Origin: Acidobacteriota bacterium
Lineage (GTDB): Bacteria > Acidobacteriota > Vicinamibacteria > Vicinamibacterales > CAVVIG01
Assembly: GCA_016195265.1 (NCBI GenBank)
Contig: JACPZW010000085.1
Coordinates: forward strand, 1-64,000
DNA length: 64,000 nucleotides
Reading direction: 5' to 3'
Part shown: positions 11,603 through 21,735 of the stretch, piece by piece
How the letters are laid out: the number at the start of each line of letters is the position of its first letter
Numbering within the stretch: position 1 is the first letter of the stretch
Made by a program: the position numbers and the translations under genes
The notes under the pieces: model-generated
What the model saw: the letters and a program-made list of their open reading frames with translations, nothing else
Told to the model about the DNA's origin: nothing
Database searches by the model: none

Positions 11603-11755
11603 GTAGGCCGGGTCCTTGGAGCCCAAGTAGGCCGGGTCCTTCTGGACCCGGCTGACCGGCGGGTCCGAAAGGACCCGCCCTACAATTCGCGACCGGCGGG
11701 TCCGAAAGGACCCGCCCTACAATTCGACAGGCGGGTCCAATTGGACCCGCCCTAC
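11603..11755. repeat. REP-like array of at least four hairpins
   Basis: gtaggccgggtccttctggacccggc and repeated cggcgggtccgaaaggacccgccctacaattcg. Confidence 0.9.
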
Positions 11756-11764
11756 TGGACACAA

Positions 11765-14176
11765 ATGGGAAACCTACTGGGCGACTTCCGCTACGCGCTC
11801 CGGTCGCTGCTGCGCCAGCCGACGTTCACGGCCGTCGCCGTACTGACTCTGGTGCTCGGCATCGGCATGAACACGGCGATCTTCAGCGTCATCAAGGCGG
11901 TGCTGCTGAACCAGCTGCCGTATCAGGATCCCGATCGTCTCGTCGTCTTGTGGGAGCAGAGCCCGACGGGCGCGACCGATCTCGTCGCGCCGCTCACCTA
12001 CGTGGACTGGAAGAACGAGTCGAAGGCGCTGCAGTCGCTGGCGGCGTACCGCAGCCTGCGCTACGCGTTCGCCGGCGACGGTCAGCCGCTCGACGTGCCG
12101 AGCGTTCGTGCGACGCCCAACGTCTTCTCGCTCCTGCGCGCGACCCCGCTGCTCGGCCGCGCGTTCCTGCAGGAAGAGGGCGAGCCGGGCGCGGACCACG
12201 TCGCGATTCTCAGCCAGGCGTTCTGGGAACGGCACTTCGGCGGATCGCCGAGCGTGATCGGCCGCAAGATCCAGCTCGACGCGCAGCCCTACACCGTCGT
12301 CGGCGTGATGCCGGCCGTGTTCGATTTCCCGCCGAGCGGCAACATCGACGTCTGGACCCCACTCAGCTTCGATCCCAACGATCAGCACGGCCGGTCCAGA
12401 AAGGCGCGGTCGCTGAACGTCGTCGGCCGCCTTGCTGACGGCACGTCGTTCGAGCAGGCGCAGCGCGAGATGACGCTCGTCGCCAGCCGGCTCGCGACGA
12501 CGTATCCGGACAGCAACGCCGGATGGGGCGCCCGGGTGATCGCGGCGCAGGAGCAGCTCGTGACGACGGTGCGTCCAGCGCTCGCGCTGATTTCGGCGGC
12601 GGTCGGATTTCTGCTGCTCATCGTCTGCGCGAACGTCGCGAATTTGATCCTCGCGCGGCTCTCGTCGCGCCAGACCGAGATTGCGGTGCGCGCCGCGCTC
12701 GGCGCCGGACGCTGGCAGCTCGTGCGTCAGGTGATGGCGGAGAGCTTCCTGCTCGCCGGCATCGGCGGCACGCTCGGTTTGTTCGTCGCGTGGGCTGGCG
12801 TGCGCTTCGTCCACGCGCTGCCAGAAGGCAGCCTGCCCCGCATGAACGACGTCCGCCTCGACGGCGGCGTGCTGCTCTTCGCGCTCGGCATTTCGGTGAT
12901 GGTCGCGCTGATCTTCGGTCTCGTCCCGGCGCTGCAGGCGTCGCGCAGCGGGATGCGCGACACGATGCGCGCGTTCTCCGGCACGACGAACAGGAGCGCC
13001 GGCACGCGGCTGCTCGGCGCGCTCGTTGTCGTAGAAGTCGCGCTCGCGCTGACGCTGCTCGTGGCGGCCGGTTTGATGACGCGGAGCTTCGCGCAGCTGA
13101 TGCGCGTCTCGCCGGGCTTCGAGCCCAACAATCTGCTCGCCGTCCAGATCTACCTGCCGACGACGAAGTACAAGAACGCCGTCGAGCGGACGCGTTTCTA
13201 TATGGATGCGCTGCACCGCGTCGGCGCGCTGCCGGGCGTGACGTCGGCCGCGGGCGTCAGCGCGCTGCCGATGTATCCCGTCGGCATCGACTACGCGCTG
13301 CCGTTCACGATCGACGGCCAGGCGCCGCCGACCAACGGCGAGGAGCCGCGCGCCGACATCCGCGTTGCGTCGCCCGGCTACTTCGAGACGATGAAGATGG
13401 CGCTGCGCAAGGGCCGCTTCATCAACGATCACGATTTGCCCGGGCTGCCGGGCGTCGTCGTGATCAACGAGACGATGGCGCGGCGGTATTTCGGCGGCGA
13501 GGATCCGATCGGGAAGATCGTCCGCAATCCGCACGGCAGGGGCGAGGTCGTCGGCGTCGTCGGCGACGTGAAGCATTACGGGCTGGATGGCGGTCCGCGC
13601 GCGGAGCTGTTCATGCCGGCGTGGCAGCAGCCGCTGAACGGCATGGCGCTGGTCGTGCGGACGACGGCCGATCCCAAGTCGTACGTGGAATCGATTCGTC
13701 GCGAGATCCTCGCGGTCGACGCCGAGCAGCCGATTTTCGATGTGAGCACAATGGTGGACGTCGTCTCGCGGTCTGTCTTCCTGCCGCGCATCAGCATGGT
13801 GCTGCTGGGCGCGTTCGCCGTCTCGGCGCTGCTGCTCGCGGTTGTCGGGATCTACGGCGTCGTGTCGTACTCGGTAACGCAGCGGACGCGCGAGCTCGGC
13901 GTGCGGATGGCGCTCGGCGCGGACGCGGGCGCGACGCTGCGGCTCGTCCTCGGACGCAGCATGATGCTGGTCGGCGGCGGGGCCGCACTCGGCATCGTGC
14001 TCTCGGTCGCGGTCACGCGCGCGATGGGCGTGCTGCTGTACAACATCAGCCCGTTCGATCCGGTCGTCTTCGCCGGCGTCTCGGCGCTGCTCGTCGCGGC
14101 GGGCCTCGTCGCGAGCATCGTTCCCGCGCTCCGTGCAACGCGCGTCGATCCGATCGTCGCCCTCCGCGTACCGTAG
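11765..14176 (+). CDS. ABC transporter permease, ADOP type (MacB-PCD/FtsX repeats)
   Basis: [48 protein letters not shown]; two FtsX segments; upstream TTG at 11741 lies inside a REP. Confidence 0.95.
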   Translation: MGNLLGDFRYALRSLLRQPTFTAVAVLTLVLGIGMNTAIFSVIKAVLLNQLPYQDPDRLVVLWEQSPTGATDLVAPLTYVDWKNESKALQSLAAYRSLRYAFAGDGQPLDVPSVRATPNVFSLLRATPLLGRAFLQEEGEPGADHVAILSQAFWERHFGGSPSVIGRKIQLDAQPYTVVGVMPAVFDFPPSGNIDVWTPLSFDPNDQHGRSRKARSLNVVGRLADGTSFEQAQREMTLVASRLATTYPDSNAGWGARVIAAQEQLVTTVRPALALISAAVGFLLLIVCANVANLILARLSSRQTEIAVRAALGAGRWQLVRQVMAESFLLAGIGGTLGLFVAWAGVRFVHALPEGSLPRMNDVRLDGGVLLFALGISVMVALIFGLVPALQASRSGMRDTMRAFSGTTNRSAGTRLLGALVVVEVALALTLLVAAGLMTRSFAQLMRVSPGFEPNNLLAVQIYLPTTKYKNAVERTRFYMDALHRVGALPGVTSAAGVSALPMYPVGIDYALPFTIDGQAPPTNGEEPRADIRVASPGYFETMKMALRKGRFINDHDLPGLPGVVVINETMARRYFGGEDPIGKIVRNPHGRGEVVGVVGDVKHYGLDGGPRAELFMPAWQQPLNGMALVVRTTADPKSYVESIRREILAVDAEQPIFDVSTMVDVVSRSVFLPRISMVLLGAFAVSALLLAVVGIYGVVSYSVTQRTRELGVRMALGADAGATLRLVLGRSMMLVGGGAALGIVLSVAVTRAMGVLLYNISPFDPVVFAGVSALLVAAGLVASIVPALRATRVDPIVALRVP

Positions 14177-14302
14177 GCCGAAATCGCGCGGCTCTTCGTC
14201 GTTGCGGCGTCCCTCGAGAGACCTTTTCGATGTCGGCGTAACGCCCCTCGGAAGGTGCTAATATCCGCCGGCCGTCAAGTGAAGTCAGACGCACAGAGGT
14301 AA

Positions 14303-14788
14303 GTGATGAGCCAACGAACAAATGCTCTTGCCGATCGCCTCGAACAAGGGGCTCGCGCCCTCGCCAGCTTCGCGAGTGCCGTCACGGACGCGCAGTGGCA
14401 GACCCGGGTTCCGAAGGACGGGCGCAAGGTCGGCGTCGTCGTGCATCACGTCGCGAGCGTTTACCCGCTGGAGATCCAATTGGCACAGGCGCTGGCCCAG
14501 GGGCAGCCCGTGGCGGGCGTGACCTGGAATGCCGTCCACGAGATGAATGCCGGGCACGCCAAGGAGAACGACGCCGTCACGAAAGAAACGGCGCTGGAGT
14601 TGCTCCGGCGCAACAGCGCGGCTGCCGCGGCTGCAATCCGCGCGCTCAGCGATGAAGAGCTCGATCGGGCGGCTCCGGTGTCGCTCAACGCCGATGCCCC
14701 GCTCACGTGCCAGTTCATGCTCGAGGATCACGCCGTCCGGCACAGTTATCACCACCTCGCGCGTATACGGGAGGCGCTGAAGCCGTAG
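14303..14788 (+). CDS. DinB-like family protein
   Basis: VVVHHVASVYPLEI ... QFMLEDHAVRHSYHHLARIREAL histidine pattern. Confidence 0.65.
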   Translation: MMSQRTNALADRLEQGARALASFASAVTDAQWQTRVPKDGRKVGVVVHHVASVYPLEIQLAQALAQGQPVAGVTWNAVHEMNAGHAKENDAVTKETALELLRRNSAAAAAAIRALSDEELDRAAPVSLNADAPLTCQFMLEDHAVRHSYHHLARIREALKP

Positions 14789-14812
14789 GCTGGAGGTGCG
14801 CGCCGCACCTCC
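14785..14812. repeat. REP-like hairpin, GTAG-GCT-GGAGGTGCG-CGC-CGCACCTCC
   Basis: Perfect palindrome preceded by GTAG; TAG is the stop codon of the DinB-like gene. Confidence 0.7.
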
Positions 14813-14821
14813 GATCGACCA

Positions 14822-15886
14822 ATGAATCGCCGCCAGGTGCTCCGCGCACTGTTGATCGCGATGGCGCCGTCGCCCGCGATCGCTGCGAGGGCTTCGGTCT
14901 CGACCCTGCTGGGCGACGGTCAGCCAGGCTATTCGGATCAGCAGGTCAACAATCCTTACGGGCTCCTCATCGGACCTGACCGGGCGCTGTACTTCTGTGA
15001 TCTCGACAACCAGCGGATTCGACGATTCGATTTCAAGACGCGTCGGACGGCGACCGTCGCTGGCAACGGAGAGAAGGCGTACGCCGGCGACGGCGGACCG
15101 GCGACCGCTGGATCGCTGAACATGCCGCACGAGATTCAGTTCGACGGGCGCGGCAACCTGTACATCGCCGAGCGCGACAATCACGTGATCCGGAAGGTCG
15201 ACGCGAAGACCGGCGTCCTCTCGACGCTGGCCGGCACCGGCGTGGCCGGTTTCTCCGGCGACGGCGGACCCGCGTCGCGCGCGCGGTTGCGCCAGCCGCA
15301 CAGCATCGCGATCGACGCGCGCGGCCGGCTGCTCATTTGCGACATCGGCAACCACCGCATCCGGCAGGTCGATCTCGCGACCGGCACGATCGACGCCTTC
15401 GCGGGCACCGGCGAGAGGCAGGCGACGCCTGATGGCGCGTCACTGAAAGGTACGCCGCTGAACGGACCGCGCACGATCGCCCTCGACGCCGACGGCAACC
15501 TCTATCTCGCGCTTCGCGAAGGCAACGCGATCCATCGCATCGATCGAAAAACAGAAACGATCCATCACGTCGCGGGCACAGGCGAGCAGGGTTACTCGGG
15601 CGACGGCGGACCTGCAAAGCGCGCGACGCTCGGCGGGCCGAAAGGCCTCGCCCATGCGCGCGGACGGCTGTTCGTCGCCGATACGGAGAATCACGTCATC
15701 CGTCGCATCGATCTGAAGAGCGGCGTCATCACGACCGTGCTCGGCACCGGTCAGCGCGGCGACGGTCCGGAGACGGATCCGCAGCGCTGCAAGCTGTCAC
15801 GCCCGCATGGCCTCTTCGCCAACGGCAGCCTTCTTTATGTCGGTGACAGCGAGGCCCACCGCATTCGCGTGCTGAGGCAGGCGTGA
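14822..15886 (+). CDS. NHL-repeat beta-propeller protein, exported
   Basis: Repeated GTGVAGFSGDGGPA / NHRIRQVDLATG blades. Confidence 0.88.
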   Translation: MNRRQVLRALLIAMAPSPAIAARASVSTLLGDGQPGYSDQQVNNPYGLLIGPDRALYFCDLDNQRIRRFDFKTRRTATVAGNGEKAYAGDGGPATAGSLNMPHEIQFDGRGNLYIAERDNHVIRKVDAKTGVLSTLAGTGVAGFSGDGGPASRARLRQPHSIAIDARGRLLICDIGNHRIRQVDLATGTIDAFAGTGERQATPDGASLKGTPLNGPRTIALDADGNLYLALREGNAIHRIDRKTETIHHVAGTGEQGYSGDGGPAKRATLGGPKGLAHARGRLFVADTENHVIRRIDLKSGVITTVLGTGQRGDGPETDPQRCKLSRPHGLFANGSLLYVGDSEAHRIRVLRQA

Positions 15887-16566
15887 TGCGTTGGTCGCGC
15901 CTCGCGGCGTGCGTTCTTCTGGTCTGCGCCGCCGGTTGCTCACGCCCGCTGGTCAACTCGGATTGCGAATGGCCGCGCACCGAACGGCTGCGAAATCTCA
16001 ACGACAATGCCCTCTTCGCAGAGGATCTGGCGATTCGCTACGCCGACGCGCATCGAGGCCGCCGATCAGGCCATTTCGTGGACTGGGACCAGTACGACGG
16101 TGCGCGCGAGACCTGCATGGCCACGCTCTTCGCCGTCGTGGCTGACGCGCACCATGTGACGCCCGCGCGCGTGCGCGAAGCCCTCACACATCGCGGCGTC
16201 GCCTTCGATGGTGTTGTCCTGCTGTCGTTTCTCGCGATGTACGTGTTCGTCGTCAGCCGCGTCGTCCGTCGTATCTTTCGCAGCGCGCCGGACCATCCCG
16301 CGTTCGTCCTGTCCGCTGTCGTCATCGCGTCGATTGTCCTCAGTGTGCTCGGCGTCGCCTTCCTTCATATCTGGGCGGGCGCGGCGGAAGTCTTTCGCGT
16401 CGGCAATCAGCACGTCAGCTATCGCGGCGAGCGGGTCCCCTGGCGGGCGTTCATGCCGCACCTGTTCGCAGCCGGCGTCATCGTGGTGTGGGCGACCGCC
16501 GCGAGACACTATCGTGTCGTCGCCGGCGGCGAGCCAACGCCGGAGGTCACCTCGCTCTTGGATTAG
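15883..16566 (+). CDS. Membrane lipoprotein, hypothetical
   Basis: LLVCAAGC lipobox and three TM segments; 4-nt overlap with the preceding CDS. Confidence 0.65.
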   Translation: MMRWSRLAACVLLVCAAGCSRPLVNSDCEWPRTERLRNLNDNALFAEDLAIRYADAHRGRRSGHFVDWDQYDGARETCMATLFAVVADAHHVTPARVREALTHRGVAFDGVVLLSFLAMYVFVVSRVVRRIFRSAPDHPAFVLSAVVIASIVLSVLGVAFLHIWAGAAEVFRVGNQHVSYRGERVPWRAFMPHLFAAGVIVVWATAARHYRVVAGGEPTPEVTSLLD

Positions 16567-16592
16567 TCGCCGTATCGTGAGAGCATCCGCAC

Positions 16593-17375
16593 ATGCGGCC
16601 CATGCTCACGAAGACGCTCGGCTTTCTTGCAGCCGGCGTACTGCTCGTCACCGCGCCGGTTCGCGCGGATGAGATTAAGGTCGTCACGTCCGGCGCGTTC
16701 ACCGCAGCGTATCTGGAACTCACGCCGGCCTTCGAGCGCGCGTCGCACCACACCATCACGACGGTGTACGGCGCGTCGATGGGCAGCACGCCCACCTCCA
16801 TTCCCAATCGCCTCGAACGCGGCGAGCCGCTCGACGTCGTGATCCTCGCCGACACCGCGCTCGACGCGCTGATTAAGGCGGGCAAGGTCGTCGCGGGCAG
16901 CCGCGTGGATCTCGTGCGGTCGCGCATCGGCATGGCCGTCCGCACAGGCGCGCCGAAACCCGACATCAGCACCGTCGCCGCGCTCACGCGCGCGCTGCTC
17001 CAGGCGAAGTCCGTCGCGTTCTCCGACAGCGCGAGCGGCGTCTACATTTCGACCGAGCTGCTCCAGCGCCTCGGCATCGCCGACCGCGTGATGCCCAAGA
17101 GCAAGCGGATCCAGAGCGAGCCCGTCGGCGCCGTCGTCGCGCGCGGCGAGGCCGAGATCGGCTTCCAGCAAATCAGCGAGCTGCTGCCGGAAAAAGGCAT
17201 CGACGTCGTCGGACCGCTGCCGGCGGACGTCCAGAAGATCACGGTGTTTTCGGCCGGCATCGTCGCCGGCGCGAAGGCGCCGGACGCCGCGCGCGCGCTG
17301 ATCGCCTATCTCGCGTCGCCGGCCGCCGCCGCGGCAATCGCGAAAGCCGGCCTCGAGCCCGCACACGCCCGGTGA
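16593..17375 (+). CDS. Periplasmic substrate-binding protein (ModA-like)
   Basis: Signal peptide; IKVVTSGAFTAAYLELTPAFERAS, GEPLDVVILADTALDALIKAGKV. Confidence 0.85.
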   Translation: MRPMLTKTLGFLAAGVLLVTAPVRADEIKVVTSGAFTAAYLELTPAFERASHHTITTVYGASMGSTPTSIPNRLERGEPLDVVILADTALDALIKAGKVVAGSRVDLVRSRIGMAVRTGAPKPDISTVAALTRALLQAKSVAFSDSASGVYISTELLQRLGIADRVMPKSKRIQSEPVGAVVARGEAEIGFQQISELLPEKGIDVVGPLPADVQKITVFSAGIVAGAKAPDAARALIAYLASPAAAAAIAKAGLEPAHAR

Positions 17376-17884
17376 CATCCACGCGCGCGCGGGTGACGCT
17401 GACCGACGCGACGAAAAAGGACGTGGCAGCCATCGTCGCGCTGCAGACGGCCACCGCCCAGCGCTTGACCGCGGATTTCGGCAACGGTCACTGGTCGCAC
17501 CTTCCGACCGAGCGCGGCGTGCTGCAGTCGATGCGCGAATCGCGCGTGTTCGTCGCGCGCGGCCCCTCCGGCATCATCGCCACGCTGCGGCTCACAACGA
17601 AGAAGCCGTGGGCGATCGAACGGTCGTACTTCACCGTCGTGTCGCGGCCGCTCTACCTGCTGGACATGGCGGTGGACGTGACGATGCAGCGAGAAGGAAT
17701 CGGACGCCAGTGCATGGAAGAGGCGGCGCGCATCGCGCGCGAGTGGCCGGGCGACGCGATTCGGCTCGACGCGTACGACTCGCCCGCCGGCGCCGGCCCG
17801 TTCTACGCCAAGTGCGGCTATCAGCCGAAAGGCGCGGTCACCTATCGTATCGTGCCGCTCCTCTACTACGAGCTCCTGTTGTAG
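17372..17884 (+). CDS. GNAT family N-acetyltransferase
   Basis: YLLDMAVDVTMQREGIGRQCMEEAARIAREWPGDAIRLDAYDSPAGAGPFYAKCGY. Confidence 0.85.
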   Translation: MTSTRARVTLTDATKKDVAAIVALQTATAQRLTADFGNGHWSHLPTERGVLQSMRESRVFVARGPSGIIATLRLTTKKPWAIERSYFTVVSRPLYLLDMAVDVTMQREGIGRQCMEEAARIAREWPGDAIRLDAYDSPAGAGPFYAKCGYQPKGAVTYRIVPLLYYELLL

Positions 17885-17905
17885 TCTGTGCCGCGTGACT
17901 GGCCG

Positions 17906-18084
17906 ATGCCGCCGAGGCTCCTGACGCTCCTGCTTGCCCTCGCCGCGCAGCCGCCGCGGCAGATCGACGCTACGCTGCTCGACAATCCGTTCCTGCGCGT
18001 CCATCTCGTCACGCTGAACGACGTCAACCACTACCAAATGTGGGCACGACGGAAAGCCTGACGATTCTGATTGAACTGAAGTAA
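17906..18084 (+). pseudogene. Remnant of a small exported cupin-like protein with internal deletion
   Basis: MPPRLLTLLLALAAQPPRQIDATLLDNPFLRVHLVTLNDVNHYQMW in one frame, then (G)TTESLTILIELK* in another. Confidence 0.4.
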
Positions 18085-18168
18085 TCGCTCGGCTGAAGCC
18101 TCGCGCTACTGGACCCCGCATCGCGCTACACTAAGCCGCTGTTTTTGCTCTTGTTCCAAGGAGAACGT

Positions 18169-19766
18169 ATGAGGATTCTGCGCGCGGCGTTGTTCGCCGT
18201 CACCATCGCCATCCTGGTCGCGATTCAGATCCCAGCGTCCGCGGCGCCTCCGGCGGCGCCGGCCGCCCTGGCAGCATCGACCTCGTGCGAGAACCTCGCG
18301 TCGCTCGCGCCGCCGCACGCGACGATTAATTCCGCGGAGCCCGTGGCTGCCGGTGCATTCGTTGCGCCAGCCGCCGGCCGCGGCGGCCCGGCTGGAGGAC
18401 GAGCGGGACGTGGCGGCGGCCCGCCCGCGAATCCGTACGCGAACGTGCCCGCGTTCTGCCGCGTGTCGGCTACGCTGAAGCCGAGCCCCGATTCGGACAT
18501 CAAAGCTGAAGTCTGGCTGCCCGCGTCAGGATGGAACGGCAAGTATCAAGCGGTTGGCGGCGGCGGCTGGGCCGGCGTGATTTCGTACACGGCGATGGCC
18601 GCGGCGGTGACCGCGGGCTACGCCACGGCGAGCACGGACACGGGCCACACCGGCGGCACCGCCGACTTCGCGCTCGGCCATCCCGAGAAGCTGGTCGACT
18701 TCGGCTACCGCGCGATTCACGAGACGACTGTGTTCGCCAAGCCGGTCGTGGACGCGTTCTACGGCAGCGCGCCGGAGATTTCGTTCTTCAACGGCTGCTC
18801 GACCGGCGGACGTCAGGCGATCACCGAAGCGCAGCGCTATCCGGCTGACTTCGACGCCATCGTCGCGGGCGCGTCCGCGTGGGATGGCATGCGCATGCAC
18901 GCGGTGCGCGTCGGCTTCACGAAGCTCGTGACGAGGAACGCCGACGGCGTGATTCCGCCGAGCAAGTTCCCGATGATCCACAACGCGGTGCTCGACGCGT
19001 GCGACGCGCTCGACGGCGTGAAGGACGGCGTCATCGAGAATCCGCTGCAGTGCCACTTCGACTACGCGAAGCTCGCGTGCAAGGGCGCCGACGGTCCGGA
19101 CTGCCTGACGCAGGGACAGGTCGAGTCGGCGAAGGCGTTGACGTCGCCGATGACGGACACAAAGACCGGCAGGGTGGTCGACGAGCGTCATCTCTGGCCG
19201 GGCTCGGAACTGGGCTGGGCGACGCTGGGCGGCGCCGAGCCGCTCGGATTGTCGGTGTCCGGGCTCGCGAACATTCTCTTCAAGGATCCGAAGTGGGATT
19301 GGCGCACGTTCGAGATCGCCAAGGGATACGAGGAAGCCGCGAAAGCGGACGGCGGCGCGCTGTTCTCCGGCGATCCGAACCTGAAGCCGTTCTTCGATCA
19401 CGGCGGCAAGCTGCTGATGTATCACGGCTGGAGGATCAGCAGGTCACGCCGCAGATGAGCACGATCTACTACGACAAAGTCCTGAAGAAGGTCGGCAAGG
19501 ACGCGGCCGCGAAAGGCATCGCGCTCTTCATGGTGCCGGGAATGAATCACTGCCAGGGCGGCGCCGGCGCGGACACGTTCGACAAGATGGGCGCGATCGA
19601 ACAGTGGGTCGCGTCCGGCAGCGCGCCGAAGCAGATTGTCGCGTCGCATCTGACCGCCGGCAAGGTCGATCGCACGCGTCCGCTGTGCCCATTCCCGCAG
19701 GTCGCGAAGTACAAGGGCGCCGGGAGCACGGACGAGGCGTCGAATTTCTCGTGCGCGATGCCGTAG
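18169..19766 (+). pseudogene. Tannase/feruloyl esterase family protein, frameshifted near 19432
   Basis: FNGCSTGGRQAITEAQRYPADFDAIVAGASAWDG (GCSxGG motif); reading continues as DQQVTPQMSTIYYDKV...VPGMNHCQGGAGADTFD in the next frame. Confidence 0.8.
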
Positions 19767-19774
19767 AGGAATTG

Positions 19775-19838
19775 TAGGGCGGGTCCTTTTGGACCCGCCT
19801 GATCTGACTCATGCCGGGTCCGAAAGGACCCGGCCTAC
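19775..19838. repeat. REP/BIME-like inverted pair
   Basis: gtagggcgggtccttttggacccgcctgatc...gccgggtccgaaaggacccggcctac. Confidence 0.9.
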
Positions 19839-21691
19839 TGATCAGGAATTCGCCAGCTGTAGCCGAAGTGGTACGCGGTACCGACGAGCGGTTGCAGCTG
19901 GCGGTTGGCCGAACGGCCGACGGTCCAGTCCCACCTCTGTTCCGCGTCCCGATACTCGAGATCAACCGGCGGATCGTTCCTGAACGAATAGATGCGGCCG
20001 ATCGGGCGTCCGCCATCGCGAATCGTGCACACGACGCGCGCGCCTTCGGCGACGAGGCGATCGACCGACGGTCGCACGAATCCATCGCGATCGCGGCCGT
20101 CGACGAACTCGACGTAGTAGTCGAATCGATCGACGCCGTACGCCCTGTAGAACGCCTCAGGCGCCCGCGGCGTCCCGAACTGATCCTTGCCGAAGTCCAG
20201 CAGATGATTCGGATCCGGCGGCGCCAGCGATCCGCCGTAGCTCAGGCCGTAGTAGAACTCCCCAAAGTGCCCGAGCGCCGTCAGCGTCGTCAGATGAAAC
20301 ACGAACGGCAGGTGCGCATTGGCGTCTGACGCCGACCGCACGTAGTACGCCGCCGCCTTCGTCGCACGGCACGCGCTCATGTTCAGATCGGAGCCCATCT
20401 CGTGCGTCAACTGCTCCGGGAGCAGGCCGGCGCGGGCAGCGGAGGCGAACGCGACCGCGTGGGCCTGTCGGGCCATCGCCACGGCGAGCGCGAGCAGCAG
20501 CGCGAGCGCCAATCCACCGCGCGCCACCCGCGGCAGACGATCGGCCAGCGCGACGCGGCCTTCGGCGATCGCGGTGATCGTCCACGCGACGAGGAACAGC
20601 GACGGCACGGCGAGCGGCGACGCGTTGAGCCACGTCGCCTCCGGCACGTGACCGACCGCAATCAACCCCGTCACGTAGCGGAGAACGCCGTACGACGCGA
20701 GCAGCCACCACGCGGCGAGCGCGCCCACCGCGCGGCCGCGCAGGCCCTCGACGGCTGCGAGCGCGCACGCGAGCGTCACGCCGATCCACGCGCCGCGTAA
20801 CGGAAAGTACCAGTCCACCGCGCGCGTCCACGCCGCCCACGCGGCGCTCGGCGGCCCGAGACCGCCCTGCCCTCCGCGCAGCAGCACGTAGCCGATCATC
20901 GTGAGATCGGTGCCGCGCCGTTTCGCGGCGACGCCGATGAGCACGTCGAAGGCGACGCCGAGCGCGAAGATCGCGAATCCTGCGAGGAAGACGCGATCGC
21001 GTGTGAGCCGCCGCAGTCGATCGGCGAGGCCATCGCCGGCGGTCAGCACGAGCCCGAGGACCGCCACGATCGGCAGCATGATGAAGCCGTCGGTCAGCGA
21101 GATGAATCCGGCGAGCGCGACGAACGTCGCGATCCACGCCGCGCGGCGCGTGCGCATCGCGCGCGTCTCGGCGATGAACAGCAGCACGAGGAGCAGCGGC
21201 GTCCACGTCAGCCGGCCCCATCCGCTCTTCGACACGAAGACGAAGTACGGCGAGACGAGCACGAGGATCGCGAACGTCCAGCCCGTCGCCGCGCTTTCGA
21301 GCACGACCGCGCCGAACCACACGCCGGCGATCGCCAGGCCGATGTTCGTCACGCCGCTCGCCGTGAACAACAGGCGCTCGGAGATCGGCAGGTGCAGAAG
21401 CCTGAGGGCGCCGGACGTCAGGTAGTAGAAGGAGGTGTCTCCCAGGCCGTGCTGGGAGATGAACATCGACTGCAGGAAGTTGTAGCGGACGCCGTCGCCC
21501 CAGCGAGCGATATCCAGCAGCGGGAGCGCGTGCAGGCGGAGGCCCGGCATGATCTCGGACATTTCGTCCGGGGAGCGGCAGAGCGCGTCCATGAGATCCG
21601 TGAAGCGGAAATAGAGGCCCAGCGCCGCCGCCAGCACCGTGAGCACCGCAACCGCGCGCCGCCAACCCGACCGCCGCACCGAAACTCCCAC
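19835..21691 (-). CDS. Polytopic membrane protein, possible GT-C-like
   Basis: About 10 hydrophobic helices; GTG start; TAG stop lies in the adjacent REP. Confidence 0.6.
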   Translation of the reverse strand: MGVSVRRSGWRRAVAVLTVLAAALGLYFRFTDLMDALCRSPDEMSEIMPGLRLHALPLLDIARWGDGVRYNFLQSMFISQHGLGDTSFYYLTSGALRLLHLPISERLLFTASGVTNIGLAIAGVWFGAVVLESAATGWTFAILVLVSPYFVFVSKSGWGRLTWTPLLLVLLFIAETRAMRTRRAAWIATFVALAGFISLTDGFIMLPIVAVLGLVLTAGDGLADRLRRLTRDRVFLAGFAIFALGVAFDVLIGVAAKRRGTDLTMIGYVLLRGGQGGLGPPSAAWAAWTRAVDWYFPLRGAWIGVTLACALAAVEGLRGRAVGALAAWWLLASYGVLRYVTGLIAVGHVPEATWLNASPLAVPSLFLVAWTITAIAEGRVALADRLPRVARGGLALALLLALAVAMARQAHAVAFASAARAGLLPEQLTHEMGSDLNMSACRATKAAAYYVRSASDANAHLPFVFHLTTLTALGHFGEFYYGLSYGGSLAPPDPNHLLDFGKDQFGTPRAPEAFYRAYGVDRFDYYVEFVDGRDRDGFVRPSVDRLVAEGARVVCTIRDGGRPIGRIYSFRNDPPVDLEYRDAEQRWDWTVGRSANRQLQPLVGTAYHFGYSWRIPDQ

Positions 21692-21735
21692 GCCGGGGAA
21701 GATTGTGCAAGAATCTGCGAACGAATGCGAGGCGC

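Noticed and set aside
11741-11764. TTG start for the ADOP permease inside the REP
   Set aside because: ATG at 11765 gives the canonical [16 protein letters not shown]-terminus; the upstream codons are REP sequence.
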